From: Pezizomycotina sp. ARF18
Lineage: Eukaryota > Ascomycota
Assembly: GCA_002224055.1 (NCBI GenBank)
Contig: AZLU01000001.1
Coordinates: forward strand, 163,329-227,328
Direction of reading: 5' to 3'
DNA length: 64,000 nt
The position numbers and the translations under genes are program-made. Numbering within the stretch: the first letter of the stretch is position 1; every line of letters starts with the position of its first letter. The notes below the pieces were generated by a model, which saw only the letters and a list, made by a program, of their open reading frames with translations, was not told the DNA's origin and searched no databases. This document shows, in pieces, positions 45,491-57,517 of this stretch.

Positions 45491-46328
45491 TGTAGAATAT
45501 CTCCAGAGGACTCTTCCGACCTTTGAAGTTACAAGTAACCCGTTAGCTGTTACGGTGTTTCATGTTTTACACTTTAAAAAAATTACGACTTCGAAAACAG
45601 TCTGTATAACATTCTCCTCACGCCACACCTGCTATTATCGCAAGTCATTTCTTACTTCGATGACCATGTTCGGACAAATACCTATTCTAGCAAATAAATC
45701 GCGGTTAGGTACCTAAAATAAATTCTTGTCCGAAAGATCGGGATATCAAGAATTGTCATAAGAGTTCTCATTGTGCAGAGGGGAAATATAAGGTGCGCTC
45801 TCTAATGTTTATTGATATCAGTAAACAATTCAAGTTCTTCTAGTTACCTCGAGTTCGTTAATCCGCTTTTCGAGGACAGTAAGTAAGAGATGAGCTCTTA
45901 CATATCTATAGATTTATATTCTCCTCGCCCTCGGCTCTAAGACGGCGTCGTCAGCTTCTTGGAGCTGGAATCCGGCTACGATCCACAAAGAATGAAAACG
46001 CCGAATATTTTAAGGTATCTATCTTGATTTTCGATATCTCGCCTTAAATCGAATCTTCTCTCCGGAATCTTGGGACGGTCAGAACGTCGAGGGTTTGTAA
46101 TTCTTAGAAATCCGCAGACCAGATACACAAGGTAGGAGAACCACTTAGTTTTATCTTTTCCATCCGGTTTTGACGGGTGCAGGAGATAAACATCCGATCT
46201 AGTAGATTTCCGAGATATTTAAAAGTAGAATCATTCCATCACGATCTCGAGACGCCGAGTATACCACTATGTTGACGAATCCGGACATCATGCCTTCTCC
46301 GACTTTGAGGAGAGCTCTGGCTGATATG

Positions 46329-46360
<32 letters not shown>

Positions 46361-47775
46361 CAAAGCCGTTATCATCAAGTCGCACAATACCATTTTTAAA
46401 ACCAGAGATTTTACATCTCTATCCAGCTCCGACACTAATGTTTCGCTGGATACCTCTACCGTTATCAATATCCCGCTACCCGCTCCGGCCAAGAAACGAC
46501 AAACGGAGAAATAATCGAATGGGGTAATAGGAATTTATCCTCCCCCGTTGTTAAACGGGCCGAAAGTTGAATGGCTTTTTCGGAGTCTCCGGGATGTTCA
46601 GCTCGGGATGGACCAATCGCAGTGGCGAGGGAATCAACATGATTTCTGTGAAACTATCTCCCACAGTCGGTGGCTTGCGCGGCGCCCCCACATGGTGCTA
46701 TAATGATGGACATTTGCCAAAACCTTTGTATAGTTGAAGGGAAAACAGGATTTTCCTGGCGGAGTAATTACTTTGAAGAGGGGCTAAAAGATATAGTCAT
46801 GGCATCATCGATTTTAACAGTGGCGGGCAAGTGGAAAAGAGGCAGGTTTTCCTTGCATTCCTTGTTCTAACAAGCTTAAGCTTCTCGTTGACGTTTGACA
46901 GATCCTCAGAGACATGCCACTTCTCAGGCAGGAACGCGACTACTCACCCGGGGAAACGCTTTTTCCATTTTTGTCTACTTAAGGATATCGAATGCTCATA
47001 TGCAGGAGGCCGATACCTTGGAATGTGGCTAGCAATATCAGGGTACGAGTTATACAAAGTTTGTTTCGAAAAGGTTTTCAACGATCACGGCAACTTCTAT
47101 CTGGTTATCGCAGCTCTATCAATCACAGAAGGGCTCTTTAGGAAGCTCGTGAACTTTTCTAGAAAACGAACATTATAGCAGTCAAATACCCAGACGCGGC
47201 ATTGACCGCCTGAATCACCTCAAAAGGTGGCAAGGGAAGCCTGAGGATACCGAGTTCGAGAAAGGTTGCAACATGAGAATCTATTGTAACTATCGATTAT
47301 ACATACCTCGTAAGAAGCTCGTACATCATGATAATATGATCGGTAGGCACCGCGCGCGGTCTGTCACGGAAAATCATGCATGAAACTGAAGCAATAAGTG
47401 ACCATGAACTTGAGCGTAAAAAATTCTGCGATCCTAAATTGCGCGCGCAGGAACCACTTTTTAAATTTATGCCCCCTTTTTGCCGACTCTGGCACCTCCA
47501 CCCTTTCAGGAACGTGCGGCGATATTTTAATATCACCCATGCACTAATTCTCCCACGAAAGAACCGAGAGCAAAAAGAAAAACATGAACTCGGTTAATGT
47601 CATTGGACCGTTACATCGCTTTATATTCAGAGAAAGGTCAGAAAGCCCGTGACCCCACTCGGTTGTATGCTTACTTTCGTGGGTATTTAACTACAGTATA
47701 CAGGTATTCTCCGGGATAACGGAGAATAGCAAGAGGAAAGTTGTCTCTCCGAAAGGAACATAATATAAAATGCGC

Positions 47776-47817
<42 letters not shown>

Positions 47818-49382
47818 GAACGATTCAGCGCTTACAGCGGTTTTCATGTTTTCTTGGGTTTGGATCTTGGGATTTTCGTCTCCACATTTCTTCAGTTTTA
47901 TAATTATAAAATCACACCAAGAAATTTTTCTTCGTTTGCTCTGCAGGATCTGCGGATTACAGGGAAGATCCTCCATCGTCCTGTAACATGAGAAACAGAG
48001 ATTCTGGTTACTGAATTTTTACCACGTTCTGGGCCCCGGAGATCATACATTTCGAGAATGGTAAATGGGATGAAACTGCTAGAAATTTTTTCTGCGATCA
48101 TCTGAGATGTGATATGATGTTTCATGCAAAACATTTGAACATAATTTCTTGCCTTAAGAATCAAAACGCCGAAGATGGAGAGAGATCTCAGCAGTCGAAC
48201 TTCTTACGCGTCTCGTTTGTCTTTCTGTCTTTGGCTGATTGCAGGAATCTGAAGTAAAGGCGACATTTCTGCATCAATGACGATATTCTGAAAAGGCTTT
48301 GGAGGTGTTGAATTTGAAAGGGCTCTGGACAGTCGATAGTTGTTCTTGGGGTATTCTAGGGCGCCACATATCCAAAACGCCGGAAATCCGCGACTCAGCT
48401 CAGTTGGTCAAGAAGTAGTTTTCGGTGAAAGCCTTTCGCGAAGTATCCCCCAAAGCCTCCCTTCTCTGTTCAACGCGCGGAAGTGCACTAACCTCTCAGC
48501 CTCTATACCACCCTGCAACCAGAAAGTACTTAGTTCTAAAAGGTGATTTTTATTGAGTAATGAAAATTTGCGACTGGCTGGAGCCTGGGTGTCTTTTTTT
48601 TATTATAACATCGGTATAGGGATATCGAAGGCTTCGATCCATTGGCCAGATCCGGTACCCACCTCTACAGTAAATAGCCTCTAGCCCTCCTGGAACAACC
48701 TTCCACATTGCCTAGAATCGTGAAGAATCAATAGAGGAAGTACCTATGCCTGAACAATCTAATATTTCAATGTATTCTTTTTTATCTCCTAAAGGTTCTC
48801 CCGGCCAAATTTGTTAGCTGCTTTGGTATCGCCTGTCTGTTCAGATACATTCCCTGTACCCACCCTAGCCGAAAAACGGTGGCGTTTTTTGTTCTCTCAC
48901 GTAGAGATTTTCGGTGCTGGCAAGCCACCAGAATGATAAAACCTTCTCACTTGACGGACCTCTTTCTGTCTAAACATATAACGTGGAAAGTAATATAGGG
49001 CGTAGAGGTAGGTAAGCCGAGAGAAGTGGTGCGTATCTTTCAAAAAATGCACCGTTCCTGCCAATCTGATTTCTGGGAGGAGAGTTCCGATGTCTCTATT
49101 GTGGCAGCCGGGCAAAAAGAGGCTGCCGGAGAAATATGGAAAAACATTTGCAATAAAATATAGAGGGGGTCCCCACAATGCAAAGCCTTTCTAGCTGGCC
49201 ATGGATCACCCACGAAGGACCGTTATATGTAAATGAAATAAAATAATTAAAAAAGGAAAGGAGAAGATTATATTCCTGGCTCATAAAACTCACTCGGTTT
49301 CCCACCCTTGAGGTTTACCGTTTAGGGCGGTCTTGTGGTCTCATCATTCATGCTGCTCTCTTAATTTTTCCTTTCTTCCCTC
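45491..49382. other. 3.9 kb gene-poor stretch
   Basis: No gene I can support. Plus-strand frames at 46670-46870 and 46831-47178 overlap. The second begins with a hydrophobic stretch (VFLAFLVLTSLSFSLTF) like a signal peptide, but neither has recognisable content or a promoter. It holds an A/T palindromic tract at 46329-46360 and an A tract of about 36 at 47782-47816. Confidence 0.35.
46329..46360. repeat. T11-A20 homopolymer palindrome
   Basis: A run of 11 T passes directly into about 20 A, so the centre is self-complementary. Such runs are unstable and also prone to sequencing error. Confidence 0.8.
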
Positions 49383-49392
49383 TTATATATAC
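49383..49392 (+). promoter_or_regulatory. TATA box of the rhodopsin-domain gene
   Basis: TTATATATAC lies about 155 bases upstream of the start codon at 49542 and is followed by a T-rich leader. Confidence 0.5.
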
Positions 49393-49541
49393 CTCGAGGC
49401 CGCTTTTTTTCGGCTGTGGTTTTTTCTTACTCTTTTGTTTTCTTATATGTCTTAGCTAGCTTAAAATCTTAGCTTGCTTTTTGACACTTCCACCATATCC
49501 TTACCCGTGTCTGTTTCGACAGCCTATAAGCGTCTCTAACC

Positions 49542-51113
49542 ATGCAGTCCGCAAATATCAACGAGACGGTCAATACGATCGTGACCGGCGGTTTAGTACT
49601 CGAAGCTTCGACACCGGCGTTCCGGAAGATGACGATGCTACAGGTTGTCGAAGCGATAATAACAGGGAGAGTCGATAATGAATCGCTAGCCCTGGCTACG
49701 ACAGCACTGGGCAAGAATGCGACAGAATTCGCTTTGGAACTTGACGCAGTACTAAGAACGCAACAGCACGGTGGTAATTTCTCGGAGACGATGTACATAA
49801 CGGGTATCGTGATGGCGATAATAACATCCTGCGTCGTCGTGATGCGGTTATGTTCGAGGAGGATGCTGGGTTTAGCGTTCAGGGTGGAGGATTATCTCAT
49901 CGTTTTTGCGTTGTTACTGGCGCTCGTTTTTGCGAGTCTGATGCAGCATTGTGCGTTCACTTCCCACCACTAAACACCATCGGAAGTATTTATTCTCTAA
50001 CTAAAACTTATTGCAGCTACGATATACGGCGGCGGCACGCACATCTGGGATACAACTTTCAACAATGTCTTCTGGGTCACCCGGTGCCTCTACATCTGCG
50101 AATACCTCTATACCGGCGGTATAATTGCCGTCAAAGCGTCACTATTAATATTCTTCTACCGCCTGACGCCACAGCGCTGGTACCGCATGACAGTGATCGG
50201 CGTGGCCACCTTCGTCGCGTTAATGTCCGTCGGCATGCTGTTCGCTATGGCGTTCCAGTGTAAACCTGTGGTGTGGTACAAGAACGTCATCGGGCGCAAG
50301 TGCTTCGATGAGTTCGCCTTCTGGACCGCGTTCGGCTCGCTGTGCATATTCTCCGACATACTCATACTGCTATTACCGATACGGTGGTGTGGAACCTCCA
50401 GCTGCGGACGAAAGACAAGATCGGCGTCACGGCGCTGTTTAGCCTTGGTGGGATCGTGTGCATCGCTGCGGACTACGCCTGAAGACTTTACAGGCTTTCG
50501 TCCGCTCGGTAGATTTTACGTCCGGCGAGGGTGCTTTCGGGTTGTGGTGTATTATAGAGCTGGATACGGCTATAATCTGCGCTTCCATACCAGCCTGCAA
50601 GGGCCTATTCGCCCGCATCGCGGCGCCGCGGATAAGCGGGTACTTCTCCAAAGATAAGAACTCGAAAATGGTCAACACGTTCAACTCGGCCGCGAACGAT
50701 AAAGCCGTCGTTAGCAATCCGCATTTAAGGGGGCAGGAGGTTAATATGAGTAATTTGAGTAAGAGCGGGAAGGGGATATTGAGGACCGACACGTTCACGG
50801 TGGATTACGAGGATGAGGTTCCGCTGGGCCCGACGAGGGATAGAAGCGGGAGCGCGGCTAGCGGCGCGAGTCAGGGTGGGTTGACGATTAGTGTGGAGAA
50901 TGTCAACGCGCAGAATACGGCAGGGGAGAATATACCGAGGTTGCCAAAAAGTCTGCAGGTTCCGGGGTGTATTACGCCAGCGGACCTCGGCCGAGTGCTA
51001 CACGAGAGAGCGCGTCGACACTAGGAGATGATCTGGAAGCTCAGACGACGCGGACACAGGAGGATGTGCGGTTCGCAGGCTTATCACCAAGCTCAAGGAA
51101 CTCGAATCATTGA
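49542..51113 (+). CDS. fungal rhodopsin-domain integral membrane protein
   Basis: Exon 1 (49542-49950) starts MQSANINETVNTIVTGGLVL; it has a long hydrophilic N-terminus, then helix YITGIVMAIITSCVVVMRLC and RRMLGLAFRVEDYLIVFALL (the family's R...VEDY segment). A 66-base intron (49951-50016) has a CTAAC branch point. Exon 2 has IYGGGTHIWDTTFNNVFWVT, KASLLIFFYRLTPQRWYRMT, FQCKPVVWYKNVIGRKCFDE (C-x-PVxxxW...C) and a helix ending LLLPI. A C missing near 50381 and a G near 50470 shift the frame inside PVVWNLQLRTKDKIGVTALF and LRLKTLQAFVRSVDFTSGEG. The last helix, WCIIELDTAIICASIPACKG, precedes a cytosolic tail (KSGKGILRTDTFTVDYEDE). One more shift gives the end LSPSSRNSNH at 51113. Seven-helix layout. 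Function unknown in most members. Confidence 0.85.
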
Positions 51114-52238
51114 ACAAAAAAAAAAAAAAAAAAAAAGTTCCACGCCATTTGAAATTCTTTGTTGCTTTCCGTTGTTTGGTAGAGCATGATTCGGACGCTT
51201 TGTAAAACGGGAGCGCTGCTTTTCTTTTCCGCTATATTTCTCCAGCGTTGTAAATACATTTATCTGTTTTTCCTATTTCATTGAAGCGATTCACTTTCGT
51301 TGCGAAAGAGGTAATACGGCATAACTGCTCCTTACTCTCTTGTAATTATTGTCCGAATACCCCCCATTGGCCCAGAGAGCGGACCTCTTGTATCGATATC
51401 ATCGTTAAGGTCTTAATGTATCTGGCTTACATAGTCTTCTAATGATATTAATGTAATTGAGAATCATTTCACACTGAACAGATCAAATTTAAAGATGTTC
51501 AAGTTACTGTGATCAGAATTAGGAATGAACGGATCCTTATCCTTACCCTTCCTTCGCCCCAGTCCCTCATTTCGGCGATTTGTTAAGGATCCGTATTATT
51601 TCGCTCCTTCCATTACGGTAAAATTCTAGAATACACCCGGTAAAACTCCACTTCTATCGATATCCTTTCTTTTGTTCGCTATTGATACTTTTAGTCACAG
51701 CATTGGCATTTAAACGCAGGAATCCTCGACCTTGCTAGACGGCGTCGATGAACTCATGGGTTGAATATCTTACTGCTTAGGGATTTATTGTTCAAGGACG
51801 TGATGATGCGCATATGTGTCTAATCTAGAGAGAGCAGGAGTAAGAGGAACGTCGTGATGCGGGGGCTTCTAGAAACCATGGAATCAAGGGTGGGTGAAAC
51901 GTGGTCCTTGTGGGCGACAGGAATATGGCTGTCATTCCCTGAGGCATCTACCCGTCTAATGACGGGTAAGAGACTACGTGGGGCTGAGGTGATTGACTGT
52001 CTCGTCTGACATGCAGTTCTCCGGCCAATTTTCACTTTGTACTTCTATAAACTCGAATGAGGGCCGGTTTTTGGCCTACGGTTATATAGCAGTTGTCACT
52101 ATATCGATTTTCGCTAGTTCTATTCTGATCATAATCACGCAATAGGGCGCTTATAGAATGCAGGCGTCAAGCTTCAAATGTAAATGTAAAATACAGAAGC
52201 ACAGAAAATAACCGCCCATGCTGACAAATCTTCTCTTC
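51114..52238. other. intergenic, convergent 3' ends
   Basis: An A tract of about 22 at 51116-51137 follows the stop codon directly. No gene is seen. Confidence 0.35.
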
Positions 52239-54407
52239 TTACAGCTCATCTCCAACCTCATCCCCGACTTCCTTCTTCTCATCCTTCTGCACTAGATAAT
52301 CCTTCACCTTGACAGTCCCATTCTCATACCGTACCCAGGTCTCCCTGTCGCAAGTCCCCGGATCAAGCACGTAACAAATACTCTCCGGCTTCTCGGGTAT
52401 CTTATTAGCAATATGATCCACCGTCAGCGGTCCCCTCGTGGCATAACCCTCCTCCACATCCCTCAACCCGTCGCAACATCCTTATTCCTAATCAACCGCT
52501 CAAAAATCGCCAGCGCAGTCTGCGGCTGGTACCACGGCACATATGTCCCGCCTCGTACACCCTCACGAACGAAAAATTACCGAACTGCCGCACTTGCCCG
52601 CCGACGTAACTTGAGTTCACGACTAGTGGCGCGTACCCGGCGTTGGAGAACGAGTGCGAGTTCGCGTGTTCGATGTCGAGCGAGTTGGCTTCCCCACCTT
52701 TCCAGTTGCAGATTAGGTCACGGTCGCCGTAGACGAATGTCACTTTTACGGTGCCTTTGTTGAGGATGTAGGCGAGGTTTGACATTGTGATTGGGTGGGA
52801 CATGTCGCGGGTCGCTGCGGGTTCCATGTTAGCACTCTGCTCACGGTGCTTGTGAAGAAGTTTGAGTATTGGTGGGACGATCTTACCTTCAAACCCCTTC
52901 CAAGTCGCCCAAGATATCTCCGAATAATTCTTCGGAACACCGATCGCCTCCAATACCTCCGCGCGCCTCAAATAGCCCAATTCATACGGCGGCGGCGTCG
53001 GATCATTATGCGGGTGCGCGATATCGTACATGCTACTCGGCATATCATCCACGTTCGTCCCGTTCTTGAGGTCCATACCCAACGCATGCTTAAACCATGC
53101 TTCGAAAAGGTCATTCGCCTTGTCGCAGATTTCGGACGCTTCGGTGCTATCGCCGACGTTGCGAGGATCGTGCTTTCCGAGGGCGTCGGAGCACTGTTTG
53201 GAGGCGGTGGTGAGGTTGCCGTTGGGACCGAGCCATTCCTGCCTTTGAGGAATTGGTCTTCGGATATTAGGCGATGCCGTAGGTGTTGTTGAAGATGAAG
53301 GGGAGTAGGATTCTGTGAAGTGGGCTTGGTTATGCTATATTGGAAATAGATATCAGCGTCGTGATTCACGTTCGCGAGACTATTAGTAAAGATGTAATAC
53401 ATAATGCATGCTTACCATCCGTTCCAATACCAAGTGTATCGACGCGGATCGGGATAGCATCCTTCAGTTCACCAGCGTCGATCTTATCGTTCTGCGCTCG
53501 ACCGTAGCCGTTATTTCCCGCGTAGCCGTATTTCCCGCCGTACGACTCCGCCATATTTATCCTCTCATCTTTCCCTTGCGCCGCATGCCTTCGGGAAACG
53601 TCGTCAGCCAACCTGCAAGAAATGCCAGAAAGCCTGCGACGCGATCGCTGTAGTATTTGCCGTATGGCTCCTATCCTGGCTGCTAAAAGTACCCAAAAAC
53701 GTCGTCCTATTAAAATCCTTTGCGTCGTCTTCAGTTAGGTTGTCGTCGATAAGGACGCCGGCACTCACGGACGGTCAGTCTGGTCGATGACGGTGATACC
53801 CTTGTGCAGGAATCGTATGAGAAGCCGACTTGGTCGGTTGATCAACGTACAGCATGTTCGAGTTGGAGTTCCAGGAGTACTCGTTGATGCGGGTGGAGGC
53901 GGAGTCGGGTTTACCAGCAAGGCCGTTTTCGCGGAAGAGGCCGTTTAGGAGGAACTACCGGGGCCGCCGTTGAGCCAGATGGAGGTTGGGGAGTTCTTTG
54001 GGTCGTTGCGTGATTCAAAGTCTGGATGGAGAGGATCAGCGTCGGAACTTCGTCGATTAAGAGAAGAGGAGAGGAGGGATTACTTACACCAGAAGAAAGT
54101 GTTTATCTCGTAGTCCTGATGCGTACCGAAGTCGTTGAGCGTTCCCGGCGGAAGGTGAACGTATCCGGAGAAGCCCCTGACGCCTTTTGTCGTCTCGCAG
54201 ATGTTGCTCTAAGAGGTGAAGTTCGTGATGTTAGCAATGTGCTGGACCGGGAGGCGTTGGAGATATGCTTACCTGTTTGTATGAAACCCATGCGTCCGGG
54301 TTCTTTTTTCGATTTGACTACCGTGACGCCTTCGGCTTCTTGACGAATTGCGCCGATGCGATAGAGGCGACAGAGGCCGCCACGGCGACCGTTGAGGAGA
54401 ACTTCAT
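52239..54407 (-). CDS. serine carboxypeptidase, peptidase family S10, secreted
   Basis: Removes C-terminal residues from peptides; enters the secretory path. Signal peptide [19 protein letters not shown] from 54407. After an intron (about 54211-54275), [20 protein letters not shown]; after a second (about 54024-54088), [20 protein letters not shown], the S10 substrate-binding block, and [17 protein letters not shown]. The catalytic Ser is in [10 protein letters not shown] (about 53535-53560). After an intron (about 53337-53416) come [12 protein letters not shown] and [21 protein letters not shown] further intron has a CTAAC branch point and CCCGCAG acceptor near 52813. The catalytic Asp is in [17 protein letters not shown] (about 52697-52743) and the His in YEAGHM (about 52545-52560). 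It ends [15 protein letters not shown]. All three catalytic residues and the oxyanion region are present; at least six one-base shifts, most fitting short G, C or T runs. Confidence 0.85.
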
Positions 54408-54913
54408 GATGTCGAGCTTTGTATGTTTGATTGTTGAAGTCCCCTCGGCGATGATGGTAGGTGATGTTTTTGTTCTACGGGGTGGATGTCGCGTCTTTAA
54501 AAAGTGGCTGGCGGGTGCTTTCAGTCCCCAGTAGTTTGCATCTGCGGCGGGTTTTGCCGTTTTCACACCTTAAAAATTTGTTTACGCAGCTTCCCCCGCA
54601 GAAATTAGAAATTGCGCGTCATCTCGAACCTCTCCATCATACAGCCAATGAATTGCGCCACGGGATACAACACCGAGGATCCCGTGTATTCAAGCACTTG
54701 CGTAGAAGAAGATTCTCATCATTATCCATGTCATGTTGTGAGAACCACGGGTGGTGGGGCGAGTAGATGGCCTGTTCTTGGAAGGTAGTAGTCTTTCGGG
54801 ACGCGAATCCATCGCGTCTTACTGGAAGCTAACCAGGTTCATCATCGATCGAGGCTTTGAGTCAGAGCAGTTTGGACGCAGCGAAGCTTTTCTTGTTGAT
54901 TTTATCTAAACGC
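54408..54913. other. intergenic upstream of the S10 gene
   Basis: No gene seen; it contains the S10 promoter on the minus strand. Confidence 0.3.
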
Positions 54914-55186
54914 CTATGTATTGAGACACTTAAAGTCTTGTAGAGTGTATTGTAGGATAGAGTGACCAAACCTTTTTAGTCTATTGAAATCGAGGCGCCT
55001 CAAGCTCATGTTCATATCATTGCGTTTCGAGCTCTGCGTGCGAGTACCGATGTAGATAGCCTGTTGCTCAAGATACTCAATCAATCGATAGCCAAGAACA
55101 GATACGCGAACGGACCCATGCTCGACTCGGAGATAGGCCAATACGACGACCGTCTGATTCCAAGTACGATCGATTTCTCTCCACAA
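54914..55186 (-). CDS. possible small protein of 90 residues
   Basis: An unbroken frame MWREIDRTWNQTVVVLAYLR, then RLIEYLEQQAIYIGTRTQSS and LDFNRLKRFGHSILQYTLQD. The composition is protein-like and the opposite strand lacks a long frame. TATATAA at 55294-55300 could serve as its TATA element on the minus strand, although it is on the other strand's sense too. No domain recognised, so it remains tentative. Confidence 0.3.
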   Translation of the reverse strand: MWREIDRTWNQTVVVLAYLRVEHGSVRVSVLGYRLIEYLEQQAIYIGTRTQSSKRNDMNMSLRRLDFNRLKRFGHSILQYTLQDFKCLNT

Positions 55187-55349
55187 TGATTGGGTTATCC
55201 TTCATCCGCATATCCAGACCATCTTCAATAAATTAGGCCACTCGAAGTAATCGTAAATTTAGTGAGTCTCACGAAAAAAAAGAATGGCAAAGGCTATATA
55301 ACATGATGCTAGGCTCTCCGTGCGCATATACAAGTTTCTCCGGAACTCT

Positions 55350-56672
55350 CTAGATCGAAGCCTCTGCCTCGCTGCATACCCTCGTACGGCGGCGCGACCT
55401 CCGCTCGGAAAAATACATTATCATACCATACGGCGCCGCGCCGGCCTGATCGTACGCCAGCAACTTACTACTATGTCCGCCATCTGGCTTGACATATTTT
55501 TCACCTATAGCTTCCTCCTCGCCTTCCGGGAACTTAATCTTTGGTCTGCCGTCTTCGTAGTCAAGCTCCAGGTCGCTCATGTCTTCCTCCGCGTCTTCCA
55601 GAATTCGCTCCCGTTCGGACTCCACGGTGTATCGGACGGTTCGTACCAGGAGTTATCACCGTCGGAGTCGGACTCGTATAATTGGTACTGGGTACCCCGG
55701 TCGGACTCGCTGTCGGGTGTGTAGTTGTACGGCTCAGGTCGGTACTTTCGCATGGAGTACGGTAGATTCCACGCCATCCGCGGCCTAGGCGGTAGGAATC
55801 CACCCGCCATAACAGGGGCTTCTATTTCCCCGGCGAAGTACTGGTCGTCGTCGTCGAAAGCTTTTATTTGTATTTGTATATCCAGGACGGGTGGGTCGCC
55901 GCCGGGGTTCAGCGTGATACCCACGACCGTCATTTTCTCCTCGATTCGCCACTGCCACCACATCCCTTCTCGAGTTCGGATATAAAATGCCGGACCGTGA
56001 TAAACGGCTCGGCCAGGCTCCTTTCGAGCTTCCACGGCGCTTCGACGACGGCGAAGGGGTACTGCCATTCGTTCTTCGGCGGTTCGTAATATTCATCGTG
56101 GTACGGGTTGTTCTCCGGACGGTAGATCTTGTAGTTTACGCGGCACCAGATGTGGTTCTCCACCGGCGGATCGAAGAGGGATAGCGGTAGCATGGAGGGG
56201 TACACTGACGATGGGAACTTTTCTTTGCCGTCGGATAAGTTGTTTATGAGGCAGTTAGGTTTTAATACTAGCTTTCCCACTTCCACGGCTTCGGGATGTA
56301 CAGATGATCTACGATGGCGTGGACTTTCATGTTAGATACGAGCGTTTCGCTGTGGCATTTCTGGCATGGGCATTCTCCGGCGCCGAGGCGGTCGCGCGTG
56401 CAGTGTTGGGGCCGTAAGTCTAGGAATGGGGAGTAGAAGAAGTCCTTCGGAAGAGGATCGCGGTACCAGATCACGCCGGAGGTGCCAGTCGAGGATAGGA
56501 CGTGGTTACAAAGGGAGCGGAGGACGCGACAGGTACGGCGGAGGACTAGGATGTCGGCGTATCTGCAGTTTTCGAGGATTATAAGGATGATTTCGCGCGG
56601 GAGAGATATTAGGGGCTCCGGGCAGGGTGGCATGGAGGCGAAGAGGTGCGCTATTATCATGAGGTCCGTCAT
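55350..56672 (-). CDS. F-box protein, paralogue 1
   Basis: Probably a substrate adaptor of an SCF ubiquitin ligase. MTDLMIIAHLFASMPPCPEP precedes an F-box (LPREIILIILENCRYADILV with RRTCRVLRSLCNHVL, about 56500-56605) that should bind Skp1. Next come IWYRDPLPKDFFYSPFLDL and GECPCQKCHSE, a possible CxxC zinc pair. Frame changes follow to LSLFDPPVENHIWCRVNYKI, MWWQWRIEEKMTVVGITLNP and an acidic stretch (YEDGRPKIKFPEGEEEAIGE) to 55350. It is about 430 residues. The blocks CPC-x-KC, SLFDPPV, W-QW-EEK and LNP recur in the gene at 59931-61082, so the two are paralogues. A TATA box lies about 280 bases upstream. Confidence 0.75.
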
Positions 56673-57517
56673 TTTGATCGCTTTCGTTACGCGACGAGGA
56701 TCGGCTGCTGGACGATAGTAAAAGCAAAGGAATCGAGCTAGCGTAGGAGTGTAGGATCACTGGACTTCAGTGACTGTAGATATTGTGGCGAGCCCGTCGC
56801 TTCAGGACTTCTTCGGGCTTAGGGATGTCCTGTGAAGATTCGTAGAGTAGCTTTGTATTCGGTTAGACTCGGAGAAAGTAAGTTAAAGGTGGAATAGACG
56901 GTGTGAGCACCACGACGCGATCCCCTCCCTTTTAGATTAACCTTTCCCCTACTTATATAACGCGGGTCACGGTTCCACGTGGGGAGACATGAGGCCCCAA
57001 ATTCCTATGAGGCAATTATTGCAACTCTGTGAGGTGCTCAGACCTCTTATGGAATCTAGAGGCGATTTTCAAAAGCTTTTTGTTCTGTTGGAACCAACTG
57101 TTAACTCGTTCCATGCTACGCGGGAAAATGTTCCGAGAAACCATTGTTAACGTTGTAAATTGATCCTAAGGGGAATCCTGTTATTGAAGCTGAGGTGATC
57201 CGCATTTTTCAATTGCAGCGATTCCTTGCACAGCAATTTTCATCGCTTGCGACGCCCAGCCTCGCAATCTGCCGTCTGGGATCCACAAAAAAAACAGGCG
57301 AGGGCGGGGAACATTTCCTGCGGGACAGCGAAGCGAATGGCGTTGCATTGCCGAACGACGGATATTATTGCCACCGGAAGACTGATATATATAAAGCTCT
57401 ACGCGTTTCTCGTTGGATGAACTCAAATCTCAATCCTCTAGACTCTCTGATCTCTTTCTTTCCTCCCCATTGGTTATTTCGCGGCATCGTAACCGTTTGT
57501 GCGAAGCTTTCTTTCCA
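56673..57517. promoter_or_regulatory. divergent promoter region between two F-box genes
   Basis: TTATATAAGT read on the minus strand (56951-56960) lies about 280 bases above the start of the minus-strand F-box gene. TATATATAAAG (57386-57396) lies about 130 bases above the plus-strand start at 57518. No other gene is seen. Confidence 0.5.

Noticed and set aside
46831-47178. 115-codon plus-strand frame with signal-peptide-like start
   Set aside because: Overlaps another weak frame, no promoter or intron signals and no family; the hydrophobic start alone is not enough.
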